DNA of 64,000 bases from Pseudomonadota bacterium (GTDB taxonomy: Bacteria > Desulfobacterota > Desulfovibrionia > Desulfovibrionales > Desulfovibrionaceae): the NCBI GenBank assembly GCA_023460395.1, contig JAEWQB010000001.1:1-64000 (forward strand). The letters run 5' to 3'. Shown in pieces: positions 54,061-62,907 of this stretch. Numbering within the stretch: position 1 is the first letter of the stretch; every line of letters starts with the position of its first letter. The position numbers and the translations under genes were made by a program. The notes below the pieces were generated by a model. The model was not told where the DNA came from and did not search any database. It saw only the letters and a program-made list of their open reading frames with translations.

Positions 54061-55563
54061 CTAGAGGTAATTCAGCAGGCTTAACTGCATCACCTGCGCC
54101 GATGTGGAAAGCACGGACTGGTAAATGTACTCAGCCCTCGCAAGGTCCACGGAAAGCTGTGTAATATCCGCGTCCTCAATGGCTGAAATATTGGTGTTGG
54201 TGGATTCTTTGCACAGCTCAAGAGCCGCCTGTGCGAACTCCACACGCACCTCGCGCCCGCCAATGGCTCCTTGCGCAGTCGAAAGGGTTTCGTGGGCGAG
54301 AGAAAATTCTTCCAGACAATCCCCTATGCCGTCCTGATCGTTCGTTTCCAGAAAACCTATAAATTTTCCAATGCTCTCAAACAGGTTGGACCCGTTGTCT
54401 TCCGCGTCTGCGGAAATGATGCTGCCATTTTCCTCATACAGCCCGCCAAAAATGTCGGTACCCACGCTGTTTATCTGCACAGAGCTTGACTTGCCGATGG
54501 TCAAGTCAAGCGCGGCGGAATACGGTTCCACCACAAACTGATCCCCGGCAGCCACGGTGGAACCACCGTTGGATGCCAGCGTGACAAAGCCGCCGGGCAC
54601 ACTGAAGGTGGAATTTGAGGTAACATTGCCCTCCACCCATGTGGCTCCTTTGTCTGTGCTGTACGCGTAGGTAATGGGACCGGGGAGTGAAGCGTCCGCA
54701 CTTACACGGATAGTAACGGAAGAGTTAAAAACGCCTTCCGCGCTGGCGGTTACATATTCACCACCGTACTGATACACGGCTTCATCGCCCTCCCGGTTGC
54801 CTTGATAGACGGCGGAAGGCCGCACCCATATGGCGGTGCCGTCCCCTTCGCCTTCAGCGGAAGAAGCGCTTATAGCAGAGCCGGATTCCAGCGTGGCTTG
54901 CGCTGTGCCCAAATTCAGCGTGGTTTCACCTGCCGCCAGAGTGCCTGTTTTCCATGTGAAGCCGCCGTCCGAACTGTACCGATAGGCAAGTTCGTCTACC
55001 CCCGCCGTACCGGAATCTGCGAACTCCACATATATGGTAGAGTCCGAAGCTCCAGAAACGGAGAGGACGTTGGCTGTTCCCGCGTTGGAAGCGCTGCTGT
55101 CGCGCACTGTGGCGGAAAGCCCCATCTCGTAAGCATTGCTTCCGGTCTTAGAACCGGCAAAGATAGATTCGCCCGCGTACTCCGTATTGGCTATTGCAAT
55201 CATTTGCCCCATAAGCTCCCGCGCTTCTTTCGACAGCATGGCGCGCTGACTGTCTGACAACGTTCCGGTGGACGCTTGTTCCGCCAATTCTTGCAATCGC
55301 GTGAGCACGTCCGAAGCCTGCCCCAGTTCGTCATCCGCCAGAGAGAGCCACCCTTCCGCCGTATCAATATTTTCCGAATACTGATCCAACTGAGTCAGAT
55401 ACGTCTTTAAATCCAGCGCGCGGGCCATACCGCCGGGATCATCAGAAGGCCGGTTTATCCGCTTTTGCGAAGCGGTCTGCTCATTCAGCCGGATAATGTC
55501 AGACAGCGAGCGGTTCATTCCCTGCACGGACTGACTAAACAACATGCTTCGGGCTACACGCAT
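54061..55563 (-). CDS. flgL: Hook-associated protein FlgL with two Asp-box inserts
   Basis: FlgL (HAP3) joins the hook to the filament. The 500-residue product is longer than many FlgL proteins. The conserved N-terminal region reads MRVARSMLFSQSVQGMNRSL and RINRPSDDPGGMARAL, and the C-terminal end LARAEYIYQSVLSTSAQVM. The middle has two related beta-rich inserts (about 175-250 and 280-350), each carrying an Asp-box S-x-D-x-G-x-T-W (S197-W204 and S302-W309). It is encoded between flgK (9-base gap) and fliD. Confidence 0.93.
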   Translation of the reverse strand: MRVARSMLFSQSVQGMNRSLSDIIRLNEQTASQKRINRPSDDPGGMARALDLKTYLTQLDQYSENIDTAEGWLSLADDELGQASDVLTRLQELAEQASTGTLSDSQRAMLSKEARELMGQMIAIANTEYAGESIFAGSKTGSNAYEMGLSATVRDSSASNAGTANVLSVSGASDSTIYVEFADSGTAGVDELAYRYSSDGGFTWKTGTLAAGETTLNLGTAQATLESGSAISASSAEGEGDGTAIWVRPSAVYQGNREGDEAVYQYGGEYVTASAEGVFNSSVTIRVSADASLPGPITYAYSTDKGATWVEGNVTSNSTFSVPGGFVTLASNGGSTVAAGDQFVVEPYSAALDLTIGKSSSVQINSVGTDIFGGLYEENGSIISADAEDNGSNLFESIGKFIGFLETNDQDGIGDCLEEFSLAHETLSTAQGAIGGREVRVEFAQAALELCKESTNTNISAIEDADITQLSVDLARAEYIYQSVLSTSAQVMQLSLLNYL

Positions 55564-55572
55564 GGCTCCCTC

Positions 55573-57669
55573 CTAGTCCTTAAGCGAAAGAACTGTGTCG
55601 AACATTTCATTGGCTGTCTGAATAAGCCTCGCCGCCGCCTGATAAGACTGCTGATAATAGAGAAGGTTTGAGAGTTCCTCGTCCATGTTCACCCCGGCTT
55701 CCGATTGCTGCGAGCTGTCCAGCGCCGAGGCAACGGCGGCGGCATACGTGTAACTGCGGGAAGCGCCGTCCATGTCCGCTCCGACTTTGGCAACCATGCC
55801 ATGCAGGTGTTTGCTGAGAGTTTGCGACGATGTGGAATGCATGGAGTCGAGCACCACATCCAAATCGGCGATGGCAGCTAGCGCCAAGGCATTGGTGTTG
55901 TCGCCGGAGGCCACCAGACCGGTGCCGTCTACCACCGAGGCATTAATTCTCCCGGAGTCCGCCAAAATGCGAGAATCCACCGCAATGCTGGACATACTGT
56001 CGCCTGAAAAAAAGGTGTTTATGCCCATGGCAGCCAGAACGCCCGTGGTGTCTCCGGCGAACTCAAACTCCACGCCGTCAGCAGCGGACAGAGTCAGCCC
56101 GCCGTCCGCCACGGAAGCCGTGAGTTGACCGGGAAATGTCGCATTGATGGCGGTTGCCACATCGTTCAGCGAATGTTGGGTCGGGTCAAACGCGGTAAGT
56201 CCGGGCGGAACGATGGAACTAAAGTCCAGTTCGCTCACACCAAGCGACGCTCCTGTTTCCTCGTTGTACAGCGCTATGGACATGCTGCCCGATGTAAGTT
56301 TGTCGGCGTAAGAAAGACGGCTCTCAGCCAGAGGAACAGAGGCGTCGTCCACAGTATTGGCGGACTGCGCCTTAGAATAGTGCGTGAGTCCAGCGCCCTG
56401 ACTGTGCTGGTAGTTGACCTGCCAGATAAGCTCTTTGGCAAGCGCGTCCATCTCTTCCATATAGGCCGTGATGGAATAATCTCTAGCCTGAATAAGACCG
56501 GCAATGCTGCCCCCGCTAAGCCGGTTGGCTCCCGTGCTCGAAGTGTCGTCGTAAGGGGTGATGTTTACCTTGTCAGAGGTGGTTTTATACCAATACAGGC
56601 CGGACTTGGGCATCACGGTAAAACTGTCATCCACAGAAACGTTCCCTGCCGCAGTGGCCCCGGAATCGCTCGCGGTGCCAAACCATATGGAAACGCCTTC
56701 CACGTCCACACGGTTTTCATAATCTCCAGCCGTGTAGGTGAGCACTTCGCCGTGCTCGTCGGTCAGCCACGTCTTTCCACCATCTGTGGACACCCTGAAG
56801 GTGGCTGCGGAGGCGGAACCGTCTGTAGCTCCGCCTGTCACAAAATCGATGGTGAACTCGGCGGAAGACTGACCATCAAAATAAATCTCTCCATCGTAGG
56901 TGGAGCCAGAACTGAGCGTTTTAACAGACTGCGGCCCCTCGTATGCCAGCGTGTAGGCCTTGGTGCCATCCACCAGTGTCTGTCCTTCCGCAGTAAGCAC
57001 GGTATACTGCCCGTTTGCCTGATGAATGACAGTAACATCCACCAACGAGGAAAGCTCCCGCACGGCGACATCCATGGCGTCCTGCAAGGTCGGATCATCC
57101 CGGTTTCCCACAATGGACTTGTTATATTCAGCCAGAGATTGCATCAGCTCATTGGCTTCTTCCACTTCGTCGGAAATTTGCGCGTCCGCCGTGGCCCGCG
57201 CCGCATTGAGGGAGGCGTACATACTGTTAAGCTGATCCGTAAGCGTGGTGGCATATTCAACTAATTCTGTGCGATACGCATCGCTGGAAGCACTTTCCGC
57301 CAAGGCGGTAAAGCTGGTAAAAAGCGTATCCAAGGCGGTGGAAATGCCATACTCGTCCGATTCATTAAACAGGGCTTCCACTGAAGAAAGCAATGACGCC
57401 TGCGATCCCCAATAGCTACTTTCGCTGTTTGAACCAAGATACTGCTTTTCCACGTAGTAGTTATAGTGGCGGGCAATCTCCTGCACATCCGCCCCGGTGC
57501 CGGTGAAGAGCGACCCGTAGCGAATGCTGTCGCTGGTTTCGTAGGATACGGTTTTGCGGCTGTAGCCCACCACATCGGCATTGGAAATATTATCGCCAGT
57601 GACGCTAATACCGACCTGCGCATTCATCAGGGCCTTGGAGGCAATGCTGTATATGCTCTGTATACTCAT
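55573..57669 (-). CDS. flgK: Hook-associated protein FlgK with one Asp-box insert
   Basis: FlgK (HAP1) is the first hook-filament junction protein. The 698-residue product has the N-terminal SIYSIASKALMNAQVGISVT and NISNADVVGYSRKTV, and the C-terminal LSNLLYYQQSYQAAARLIQ. A region near residues 270-360 has an Asp-box (S294-T-D-G-G-K-T-W301) in a domain like the two inserts of FlgL. The start at 57669 (MSIQSIYS) is chosen over the frame extending to 57714. Confidence 0.94.
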   Translation of the reverse strand: MSIQSIYSIASKALMNAQVGISVTGDNISNADVVGYSRKTVSYETSDSIRYGSLFTGTGADVQEIARHYNYYVEKQYLGSNSESSYWGSQASLLSSVEALFNESDEYGISTALDTLFTSFTALAESASSDAYRTELVEYATTLTDQLNSMYASLNAARATADAQISDEVEEANELMQSLAEYNKSIVGNRDDPTLQDAMDVAVRELSSLVDVTVIHQANGQYTVLTAEGQTLVDGTKAYTLAYEGPQSVKTLSSGSTYDGEIYFDGQSSAEFTIDFVTGGATDGSASAATFRVSTDGGKTWLTDEHGEVLTYTAGDYENRVDVEGVSIWFGTASDSGATAAGNVSVDDSFTVMPKSGLYWYKTTSDKVNITPYDDTSSTGANRLSGGSIAGLIQARDYSITAYMEEMDALAKELIWQVNYQHSQGAGLTHYSKAQSANTVDDASVPLAESRLSYADKLTSGSMSIALYNEETGASLGVSELDFSSIVPPGLTAFDPTQHSLNDVATAINATFPGQLTASVADGGLTLSAADGVEFEFAGDTTGVLAAMGINTFFSGDSMSSIAVDSRILADSGRINASVVDGTGLVASGDNTNALALAAIADLDVVLDSMHSTSSQTLSKHLHGMVAKVGADMDGASRSYTYAAAVASALDSSQQSEAGVNMDEELSNLLYYQQSYQAAARLIQTANEMFDTVLSLKD

Positions 57670-57762
57670 GGCGAATATCCTGTTCCAACCGTATCCCGGT
57701 GCTATTCCAAGCAATCTTCCGCAACACCCTTACGCAAAGCCACCCTACTCATTCTGGATTCC

Positions 57763-57823
57763 AGTGCGCCGCCGGGGGGCTTGTTAAGCCGGTTCGGCAG
57801 GTACTCCTGACCGACGGCGCACT
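57763..57823 (-). other. Structured intergenic element between flgE and flgK
   Basis: The 176-base gap has perfect 9-base arms (AGTGCGCCG / CGGCGCACT) closing about 43 bases that contain smaller stems (GCTTGTTAAGC). It lies within the flagellar transcript between hook and junction genes. It may be an RNA-stabilising or attenuating fold; no T-run follows. Confidence 0.45.
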
Positions 57824-57845
57824 AGATCAAGCTGCGGCTAGGTGA

Positions 57846-59432
57846 TTATCGCTTGAGGTTGATGGCTTCCTGCAACATGGTATCGGCCGTGGTGATAACC
57901 TTGGAGTTGGCCTGATACCCACGTTGAGTGGTGATAAGGCGGACCATTTCCGTAGACATATCCACGTTGGACTGCTCCAGAGAATTGGCCTGAATATCCC
58001 CGTAGCTGGAGCTATTGGCCCGTCCGATACGCGCGGAGCCGGACTCCGAGCTTTCGGAATACAGCGTGCCGCCCTCAAGGCTCAGACCCTGCGTGTTATT
58101 GAAGTCCGCCAAGGCGAGAATAAAGAGATCCACGATCTGACCATTGGAATACTGACCGCTGACCACCCCGTCGGCGTCCACCGAAATGTCTTGCAGATAC
58201 CCGGTGGCGTAGCCGTCCTGCGTCTGGTCATAGGTGGAAGAAGCCGCGTCATACGCCGTGCTGGCACCCGCTTTGAGCACAGAGTTGTCGAAGGAAACCA
58301 AATTTGCGTAGTCGGTGCCCACGGCAGCGGCGTTTGCCACCGCGCCAGCTCCCCAGCCGGTTCCCTTGTTCCGCAGGCCCAGATTCAGCTCAACATTCAG
58401 AGCTTCCGCCGCATCGGTGGTAGAGGCGTTTTCTGAACCGGAGAAGTTGGCGGTAAACACGGGGTAGCCGTCTTCGGAAAACTCCGCAGGCGTCCAGTTG
58501 GCAAGGTCGTGCAGATCGCCAGAGGCGGTTGAGCCTAGCGTGAAAGCTGTCTGCCCGGTCAGTGTGCCGGAAGAATTAAAGGTAAGCGTACCGGTCATCA
58601 GCAAACCCGCCGCAGAGGTGGTGGCAAGGCTTTGTCCGTCTATGGTGCGCCCATCATCCGCCGGATCGCATGTGACGATGTATTCCCACACCTGACTGCC
58701 GCCGGTCTGGCTGGTAACACTGGCGTCGTCCACCCTGTCGAAATAAACGGTAAGGTCGTGCCCCGTGCCCGCTTCATCGTACACAGTGATGGTCGTTTGA
58801 TAGGCATACTGCGAATCGCCAAGCGCGGTGTCCTCCGTGGCATCCCACTCCGAGAACATGGCAAAATAAGGATTGGTGGCGTTGTCCACGCTACCTTCAA
58901 TGCCCTTTTCCAAGTTTACGGAAAAATAGACCGACGACGTGGCGGACGGCGGCGACTGGTAGGTGGTGAGTTGCAGATCCTTAAGCGCTCCCTGCGTTTG
59001 CACCACACCGTTGGACGATGTGGTCTGCGCCGCATTCCACCCCTGCACGCGGTATCCATGCGGGTCCACCAGATACCCATATTCATTGAAGGTGAAATTA
59101 CCCGCACGCGTGTAGTAGCGCGATCCGGTAGTCGGATTATCCACTACAAAAAAACCGTCTCCGCCAATAGCCATGGCAGTGCTAGACGTGGACGATTCAT
59201 ACGATCCCTGAGAAAAATCCTGATAGATCGTGGACACAGTGGCACCGTGCCCGACCTGATCCAACCCGTTGGCGGTTGAAACCGTGGAATAAAACACATC
59301 TTCAAACTGAGTGGTGGCGGACTTGTACCCGACAGTGCTGGAGTTCGCGAGGTTATTGCCAATAACCGACATAGCCTGACTGTGCACCGTAAGGCCGGAT
59401 ATACCCGCATACATGGAACCGCTTATACTCAT
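57846..59432 (-). CDS. flgE: Flagellar hook protein FlgE
   Basis: FlgE forms the hook. The 528-residue product starts SGSMYAGISGLTVHSQAM and NNLANSSTVGYKSATTQFED, includes the family segment TAMAIGGDGFFVV, and ends in MVRLITTQRGYQANSKVI. A GGGGAGG site precedes the start. It follows flgD by 51 bases. The middle part is large, as is common in deltaproteobacterial FlgE. Confidence 0.95.
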   Translation of the reverse strand: MSISGSMYAGISGLTVHSQAMSVIGNNLANSSTVGYKSATTQFEDVFYSTVSTANGLDQVGHGATVSTIYQDFSQGSYESSTSSTAMAIGGDGFFVVDNPTTGSRYYTRAGNFTFNEYGYLVDPHGYRVQGWNAAQTTSSNGVVQTQGALKDLQLTTYQSPPSATSSVYFSVNLEKGIEGSVDNATNPYFAMFSEWDATEDTALGDSQYAYQTTITVYDEAGTGHDLTVYFDRVDDASVTSQTGGSQVWEYIVTCDPADDGRTIDGQSLATTSAAGLLMTGTLTFNSSGTLTGQTAFTLGSTASGDLHDLANWTPAEFSEDGYPVFTANFSGSENASTTDAAEALNVELNLGLRNKGTGWGAGAVANAAAVGTDYANLVSFDNSVLKAGASTAYDAASSTYDQTQDGYATGYLQDISVDADGVVSGQYSNGQIVDLFILALADFNNTQGLSLEGGTLYSESSESGSARIGRANSSSYGDIQANSLEQSNVDMSTEMVRLITTQRGYQANSKVITTADTMLQEAINLKR

Positions 59433-59483
59433 AGTCGTAGCCTCCCCGGCGCTTGCGCCGGCATTTGCTATGCGTTGGAAAAA

Positions 59484-60185
59484 TTAGGAATCCGACTCGT
59501 CAGAGTCTGTGGTGGAGGAAGATTTTGAAGTAATTTTGCTCACGTACATCAATTCAACCACTCGACCGTCGCTGAGTTCCAGCACGGTGGAGCCATCGGA
59601 TGAGGAGATTCCCGTGACCGTTCCAGAGACCTCAGAGGCGACGTACACGCTTTCCCCGTCGGCATCGTAGGCTTCAAACCCCACGTAGTAGGTACCATCG
59701 GTAGCTTGCACGCCGTTGGACTTAACGCCGTCCCACGTGAAGGTGTGTTCCTCCGCGGTGGTGGCCCCCAAATCGACACTGGCGACAATGTCGCCATCGG
59801 CGTTGTAGATGTGGGCAGTCACGGATTCGCAAGCTTCAGACGGCGTGAGGTACACGTCTGAACAACCAGAGCTGCTTTTAGAAATTGAGTATCCCGCCGC
59901 CACAACATCCTTTCCGATATACGAAACCGAGCTGTTCACGGTGAGCATGCTCAACACGTCGGTCACGCCGTCCATGCTCTCGTTGAGTGAGACCAGCTCT
60001 TCCAAAGATGAAAACTGTGCCAGTTCAGCGATCATTTCCGCATCTTCCACGGGGTTCAGCGGGTCTTGGTTCTGTAACTGCGTAATAAGCAGGGTGAGAA
60101 ATTCCTCTTCTCCAAGTTCAGAAGACGCAGTGTCTGTTTGAGAGACATATGCCGCGTTGTTATATGATGTTGCATCTACAAACAT
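59484..60185 (-). CDS. flgD: Flagellar hook capping protein FlgD
   Basis: FlgD scaffolds hook assembly. The 233-residue product has the N-terminal EEEFLTLLITQLQNQDPLNP and EMIAELAQFSSLEELVSLN and a C-terminal FlgD Ig-like part (ATTAEEHTFTWDGVKSNGVQ), ending in a Ser/Asp tail. It is encoded directly after the zf-HC2 gene (24-base gap) and before flgE. Confidence 0.94.
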   Translation of the reverse strand: MFVDATSYNNAAYVSQTDTASSELGEEEFLTLLITQLQNQDPLNPVEDAEMIAELAQFSSLEELVSLNESMDGVTDVLSMLTVNSSVSYIGKDVVAAGYSISKSSSGCSDVYLTPSEACESVTAHIYNADGDIVASVDLGATTAEEHTFTWDGVKSNGVQATDGTYYVGFEAYDADGESVYVASEVSGTVTGISSSDGSTVLELSDGRVVELMYVSKITSKSSSTTDSDESDS

Positions 60186-60209
60186 TACATACCTCTCATT
60201 GTTTTATCT

Positions 60210-60443
60210 TCATGCTATATCTTTTAAACATTGACGAAGTTCTTGTATGTCCCACCGGCATTCCCTACATGAAGCCAAATGATCTTCTATCTCTCTTTTC
60301 AACCGTGTTCCAACTCGTTTATCCAAGTATCCTGAAACAATATTATATCCGGGACAAAATGTTGTAGTTCTGGATAATCCTTCATCAATTGTCCCTCCCC
60401 ACAACGAAACCCCCGCATCATTCAATCCCTCATATTCTGCCAT
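60210..60443 (-). CDS. zf-HC2-type small zinc-finger protein upstream of flgD
   Basis: The 77-residue protein has the zf-HC2 pattern C30-x24-H55-x3-C59-x2-C62 (CPGYNIVSGYLDK..., HLASCREC), the fold of zinc-binding anti-sigma factors. It lacks a membrane segment. ATG 60443 follows AAGGAAG; a GTG two codons upstream is a weaker choice. It sits just before flgD, so it could regulate or monitor hook synthesis. Anti-sigma activity is only inferred from the motif. Confidence 0.65.
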   Translation of the reverse strand: MAEYEGLNDAGVSLWGGTIDEGLSRTTTFCPGYNIVSGYLDKRVGTRLKREIEDHLASCRECRWDIQELRQCLKDIA

Positions 60444-60664
60444 GTTCACTTCCTTGTGCTCATGCGATTCATTTCTAAGAGATACGGAATCAGCATGCCG
60501 ATATATCCATTAAGCAACAGCGAAGTATGGCAAAGATTGCGCAAACAGATATTAAGAACAGTCAAGACAGGCGAAACACGTGCTGTGAGAGGGAGGGAGT
60601 ACACGGACAGCAAAGGAGGGAAACAGGCGGGAAGACCATGCCCCCAAGCCATGGGCAACAAAAA

Positions 60665-60691
60665 AGGGCGAAACCATTATGGTTTCGCCCT
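60665..60691 (-). terminator. Terminator of the ior-activator unit
   Basis: AGGGCGAAACC pairs with GGTTTCGCCCT around a 5-base loop, followed on the minus strand by TTTTTG. It lies 27 bases after the activator stop. Confidence 0.92.
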
Positions 60692-60718
60692 ATCAGGGGA
60701 AAGGATGGGAGGCGTTAC

Positions 60719-62299
60719 TTACCGCGGACGCCCTTTGATCACTGCGAATTTTTTGGCATCTAGGCCATACTTCTTCACTTTGTAGTTAACGATGCGGTAG
60801 CTCACCCGCAGGTCGCGTGCGGCCTGAAGCATGTTGCCCCGCGCTTTTTTCAACGCGTCCACCAGAAGTTCCTGTTCAAACTTAGCCACAGCCTCGCAGA
60901 AAGAAAGGCTGCTGTCTGTCGCGGTACTTTCCGCCGTCTGAAGCGAAGGCGGCAAGTGGTAGGTGCGAATAACGTGTTCGTCGCACACCAGCACGGCGCG
61001 TTCTATGCAGTTTTTCAGTTCCCGAATGTTCCCCGGCCAGTGGTACTGGGTAAGCAAGTCAATGGCGGGAGTGGATATACGCTTGATATCACGTGTATAT
61101 TCTTCAGCATATAACGTGAGAAAATGTTCCGCCAACGGCAAAATATCCTCACGCCGTTCACGAAGAGGCGGAATAAACACAGGAAAAACGTTAATGCGGT
61201 AGTACAGGTCTTCGCGGAACAGTCCTTTTTCCACCAACTCCTCAAGAGGCTGGTGGGTGGCACAAATGAGCCGCACATCCACGGTTATGGTCTTTTCGCT
61301 CCCTAACCGCTGAATTTCCTGTTCCTGTATGGCCCGCAGCACTTTAGCCTGCGCCGTGGGGCTGAGTTCCCCAACTTCGTCCAAAAAGAGTGTGCCCTTG
61401 CTAGCCAGTTCAAACAGGCCCTTTTTATCCTGCACAGCTCCGGTAAACGCCCCCTTCTGATACCCGAAGAGTTCGCTTTCCACCAATTCGGACGGCAGAG
61501 CGGCGCAGTTGAGCTTGATAAGCGGCTGCTCCCGGCGAGGGCTGGCCTGATGAATGGCTTCCGCCAACAGTTCCTTACCCGTGCCCGATTCGCCACGCAG
61601 CAGCGCCGTGGCACGGCTCGGTCCCACTTGCGCTGTCTGGTTAAGCACCAGACGCATGGACTTGGACGCCGCGACGATATTGGGCGGAATGAATCCCGTT
61701 TCCACATTGTCACCGGCAATAAGCCCCTGCGACATGAGATGCTTTTGCCGGGCCATCTCTTCTTGCAGATATGCCGCTTGGTTGGCGATCATCCCCGCCA
61801 CAACGGCAAGAAACCGGGATTGACCGGTCAGCTTGGTCATATCAGCCATGGGCGTGTCCACGCTCAACGTGCCAATGACCTCGCGGACATCATCCTCGTC
61901 TCCGGGACCAAGCACTGGCACGCAGATGAACGCCAGTGACTGCAACTCCTCCTCAGTACGCCCGAAAGCGCGGTTGAGAAAGGCGGGGTGGTCTTTCATG
62001 CGCGGGACAATAACAGGCTGCCCGGACGAAAACACCTGTCCGGTTACCCCCACCCCAGGCTCATACTCCACCTCGCTCTGTTTAGCGGGAGCATGGGTGA
62101 GGCTTAGCCTGAGAGTCCGCGTTTCCGGGTCGAAAATGACCAGATGCGGACGCTGAAAGTCGTGATTCTCCGCCAAAGTTCTGAGCAACGACTTAAGCGT
62201 GGACTGGAAAGGACGCTGCGGTCCCATTTCAGACACAATGCGCTGAAGCGTGCCCAGATAGGGCTGTAGGCTGACATCTTGCAAGTTGGTTACACTCAT
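60719..62299 (-). CDS. Sigma-54-dependent activator (GAF-AAA+-Fis)
   Basis: The 526-residue enhancer-binding protein has an N-terminal GAF-like sensor (about 25-190), an AAA+ domain with Walker A GESGTGKELLAEAIH, the sigma-54 contact GAFTGA, Walker B GTLFLDEVGE, the arginine-finger region LREDLYYRINVFPV type (FREDLYYRINVFPVFIPP), and a C-terminal Fis-type helix-turn-helix (ARGNMLQAARDLRVSYRIV). It resembles NifA in layout. It lies 15 bases after iorB, so it probably controls or is controlled with amino-acid fermentation genes; the target is inferred. Confidence 0.92.
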   Translation of the reverse strand: MSVTNLQDVSLQPYLGTLQRIVSEMGPQRPFQSTLKSLLRTLAENHDFQRPHLVIFDPETRTLRLSLTHAPAKQSEVEYEPGVGVTGQVFSSGQPVIVPRMKDHPAFLNRAFGRTEEELQSLAFICVPVLGPGDEDDVREVIGTLSVDTPMADMTKLTGQSRFLAVVAGMIANQAAYLQEEMARQKHLMSQGLIAGDNVETGFIPPNIVAASKSMRLVLNQTAQVGPSRATALLRGESGTGKELLAEAIHQASPRREQPLIKLNCAALPSELVESELFGYQKGAFTGAVQDKKGLFELASKGTLFLDEVGELSPTAQAKVLRAIQEQEIQRLGSEKTITVDVRLICATHQPLEELVEKGLFREDLYYRINVFPVFIPPLRERREDILPLAEHFLTLYAEEYTRDIKRISTPAIDLLTQYHWPGNIRELKNCIERAVLVCDEHVIRTYHLPPSLQTAESTATDSSLSFCEAVAKFEQELLVDALKKARGNMLQAARDLRVSYRIVNYKVKKYGLDAKKFAVIKGRPR

Positions 62300-62314
62300 A
62301 CGTTTCGCATGTTC

Positions 62315-62905
62315 CTAGCCCGCCAGAGCTTGAATCCCCAAATCCACGGCCAAGAGATTCATGTCTACCAGCGAGGGCTTCAGATATTTTTTAATTGCCG
62401 CCTTAAGAGCGTCTGGGCCAAAGGGCACCAGACCAGAAGCGCACAGCGCGCCCAGCAAAACTATGTTCCCGGCCTGAGCGGACCCGGCCTGCATGCCCAG
62501 CGTCCTGCACGGCAAAAACCAACACGTGGCGGAGCATCCTTTCACCCGTTCGGTTATATGCTCCATAGCGGGATACGCCTCCCTGCCACAGGAAACGCCA
62601 ACAGGAGGCAACTGCTCGGTGTTGCTGACAACGCAGCCCCCCTTAGCCAGATATGGCAGGGCACGCAAGGTTTCAAGCGGCTCGAAGCCGAGCACAATAT
62701 CCGCCTCGCCGTGGCTGATTTTGGGGCTTTTCCACCCCCCAAGCAACACCGTGGACTCCACCACCCCCCCGCGCTGCGCCATGCCGTGGATCTCGCCGGA
62801 GACAACCTCCAGCCCCTGTTCAAGGGCGGTACGGGCAAACAGCGTGGTTGCGGTGAGGGTTCCCTGCCCGCCCACGCCCGTCATGAATATGCGGATGCGT
62901 TTCAT
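62315..62905 (-). CDS. iorB: Indolepyruvate:ferredoxin oxidoreductase beta subunit
   Basis: IorB carries the gamma-type domain of 2-oxoacid:ferredoxin oxidoreductases. The 196-residue product reads RIFMTGVGGQGTLTATTLFA at the N-terminus, then EVVSGEIHGMAQRGGVVEST and ADIVLGFEPLETLRALPYL, all family features. It follows iorA by two bases and is followed by the activator gene. The pair oxidises aryl pyruvates from aromatic amino acids to acyl-CoA with ferredoxin. Confidence 0.93.
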   Translation of the reverse strand: MKRIRIFMTGVGGQGTLTATTLFARTALEQGLEVVSGEIHGMAQRGGVVESTVLLGGWKSPKISHGEADIVLGFEPLETLRALPYLAKGGCVVSNTEQLPPVGVSCGREAYPAMEHITERVKGCSATCWFLPCRTLGMQAGSAQAGNIVLLGALCASGLVPFGPDALKAAIKKYLKPSLVDMNLLAVDLGIQALAG

Positions 62906-62907
62906 AT

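Noticed and set aside
56125..57264. Plus-strand open frame of 379 codons opposite flgK
   Set aside because: flgK is complete on the minus strand; no ribosome-binding site or recognisable domain for the plus-strand frame.
60444..60664. Search for sigma-54 or sigma-28 promoter before the zf-HC2-flgD cluster
   Set aside because: No GG-N10-GC or TAAAG-N11-GCCGATAA pair fits on the minus strand; a GCCGATAT exists on the plus strand, pointing the wrong way.
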